This document shows, one piece after another, positions 6,404 to 7,415 of a stretch of 7,415 nucleotides of DNA (positions within the stretch are counted from its first letter, which is position 1; each line of letters begins with the position of its first letter). Origin of the DNA: DASYHS01 sp035998295 (lineage in GTDB: Bacteria > Pseudomonadota > Alphaproteobacteria > Azospirillales > Azospirillaceae); assembly GCF_035998295.1 (NCBI RefSeq), contig NZ_DASYHS010000087.1, positions 1 to 7,415 on the forward strand, given 5' to 3'. The translations under genes were made by a program, and so were the position numbers. The notes under the pieces are model-generated. The model saw only the letters and a program-made list of their open reading frames with translations. It ran no database searches and was not told the DNA's origin.

Positions 6404-7378
6404 CTATTCGCCCTTGGCCTTGCGCCACATGTCGATCTGCTCCGCCGTCAGCAGGCCGCTGTCGTAGGCGGGGGCGGACGCCTCCAGGAACGCGGCGCGC
6501 GCCTCCGGGGTCAGCTTCGTGACCCGCACCCCGGCCTGCTCCAGCCGGTCGTAGACCGAGGCCTGCCGGGCGAGCCAGTCGCGGTTGGCCGCGTTCGCGG
6601 CATCCGCGGCGGCATCGACGGTAGCGCGCTCCTCCTCCGAGAGGCCCTGGTACCAGTCCTCGGAGACGATGGCGACGCGCAGCGAGGGCGAGACCTCGGC
6701 GTCGGTGAAGTATTTCAGGAAATCGGTGTGGCCGAACAGGAGGGGGACGACCGGCGGGTTGATGTAGCCGTCGGCGACGCCGGTCTGCAGCGCGTTCGGC
6801 ACCTCCGCCCAGCTCACGATCGTGCCGGTGGCGCCCCAGGCCTGGAACAGCGCGATCTGGCTCTCGTCGAGGGCGCGCATGCGCAGGCCGGCCATGTCCT
6901 CGACCGTCTCCACGGGCTTCTTGGCGTTGAAGATGCCCGAGCCCTGGCCGACCGTGTTGACCGCGAGCACCCGCACGCCCTGCGGCGTGACCTTCTCGTT
7001 GATCTTCTCCAGCATGCCGCCGTCGTACAGCGCGCGGTCCACCTCCTCCATGCTCTCGAAGAAGTAGGGCAGGCGCAGCCCGTAGATCAGGCTGTCGAGC
7101 GAGCCGGTGATGTTGAGCGGCGACATCGAGACTTCCAGCAGCCCCTGGCTCACCTGGTCGAACAGCTCGTCGTCGCCGCCGAGCGCGCCGCGCTGGTACT
7201 CCTCGGCCGGCATGCCGTTGGCGTTCAGGTGCTCGACGAAGGCATTCGCCCAGACATAGCTGCCCGATCCCTCCAGGTCCGGCGGGCTGTCGAGCGCCAC
7301 CTTCACCTGGGCCGCCGCCGGGCCGGCGGCGAATGTCGCGGCCAGGGCCGCCACGACTGCCAGTTCGAGTGCCTTCAT
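6404..7378 (-). CDS. dctP: TRAP transporter periplasmic solute-binding protein (DctP family)
   Basis: A 324-residue periplasmic binding protein that captures an organic anion and delivers it to the DctQ-DctM permease. The N-terminus (1-23, ending GPAAA before Gln24) is a Sec signal peptide with a typical AxA cleavage site. The DctP core signature follows at GLRMRALDESQIALF (164-178). In it Arg168 matches the conserved arginine that binds the ligand carboxylate. It continues through VPNALQTGVADGYINPP (193-209), close to the family's ALQtGvvDG. The C-terminal EQIDMWRKAKGE is a normal end. The ligand cannot be predicted with confidence; catabolic neighbours suggest an amino-acid-derived or amide-containing acid. 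The ATG has a strong AGGAGG site upstream. It is the first operon gene visible, but the operon may begin further right. Confidence 0.95.
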   Translation of the reverse strand: MKALELAVVAALAATFAAGPAAAQVKVALDSPPDLEGSGSYVWANAFVEHLNANGMPAEEYQRGALGGDDELFDQVSQGLLEVSMSPLNITGSLDSLIYGLRLPYFFESMEEVDRALYDGGMLEKINEKVTPQGVRVLAVNTVGQGSGIFNAKKPVETVEDMAGLRMRALDESQIALFQAWGATGTIVSWAEVPNALQTGVADGYINPPVVPLLFGHTDFLKYFTDAEVSPSLRVAIVSEDWYQGLSEEERATVDAAADAANAANRDWLARQASVYDRLEQAGVRVTKLTPEARAAFLEASAPAYDSGLLTAEQIDMWRKAKGE

Positions 7379-7387
7379 GGTCCTAAA

Positions 7388-7393
7388 CCTCCT
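7388..7393 (-). promoter_or_regulatory. Strong ribosome binding site AGGAGG of dctP
   Basis: AGGAGG on the - strand ends 9 bases before the ATG at 7378. It is the best Shine-Dalgarno match in the operon, which fits the high level usually needed for a periplasmic binding protein. The remaining bases up to 7415 show no clear promoter. Confidence 0.85.
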
Positions 7394-7415
7394 GTTGGAT
7401 GGTCAGCTTCCCGCG

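Larger units (their letters stand above)
2569..7378 (-). other. Five-gene operon: dctP, dctQ, M81 hydrolase, serine hydrolase, imine-reductase-like enzyme
   Basis: All five genes read on the - strand with no room for internal promoters. Junctions are a 4-base gap (dctP-dctQ) followed by three ATGA stop/start overlaps at 5848-5851, 4397-4400 and 3546-3549. This points to one mRNA with translational coupling. The gene content joins high-affinity uptake with two hydrolases and one NAD(P) enzyme. Transcription probably begins beyond 7415. Confidence 0.88.

Overview
The window looks like a GC-rich alphaproteobacterial chromosome segment. The evidence is the 5S rRNA followed directly by an initiator tRNA-Met at the end of an rRNA operon, the 5S and tRNA sequences themselves, the high GC content, and a TRAP transporter beside amino-acid and peptide catabolic genes. 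Order and genus cannot be fixed from the sequence alone; a rhizobial-type or rhodospirillal-type alphaproteobacterium would fit.

Left end (1-310, + strand): the 3' end of an rRNA operon. It holds a 5S rRNA cut by the window edge, tRNA-fMet with an encoded CCA end, and a strong intrinsic terminator. All other genes lie on the - strand, so the rRNA operon converges on them.

Middle (345-2393, - strand): a 682-residue membrane protein with a seven-helix MHYT sensor followed by GGDEF and EAL domains. Both c-di-GMP motifs look intact, but the feedback I-site reads RxxE instead of RxxD. It is preceded by an AT-rich gap (2394-2568) with a perfect 7-bp inverted repeat, a possible promoter, and a hairpin that may end the neighbouring operon.

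Right part (2569-7378, - strand, transcribed from right to left): a tightly packed five-gene operon. It encodes a periplasmic TRAP solute-binding protein (DctP type), a TRAP small membrane subunit (DctQ type), an M81/MlrC-family metallohydrolase, an alpha/beta serine hydrolase, and an NAD(P)-dependent enzyme of the ornithine cyclodeaminase/mu-crystallin family. The last three junctions are all ATGA stop/start overlaps, and the dctP-dctQ gap is 4 bases. The large TRAP permease (DctM) is absent from the window and may lie beyond the right edge.

The working reading is an uptake-plus-catabolism cassette. An organic anion, probably an amino-acid conjugate or small amide or ester, would be captured by DctP and imported by the TRAP permease. 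It would then be cleaved by the two hydrolases, and an amino acid or imine released from it would be handled by the last enzyme. That enzyme has Ser where true ornithine cyclodeaminases carry their catalytic Asp, so it is more likely an imine (ketimine) reductase or amino-acid dehydrogenase. The substrate is unknown. This operon is the best candidate in the window for an undescribed system.
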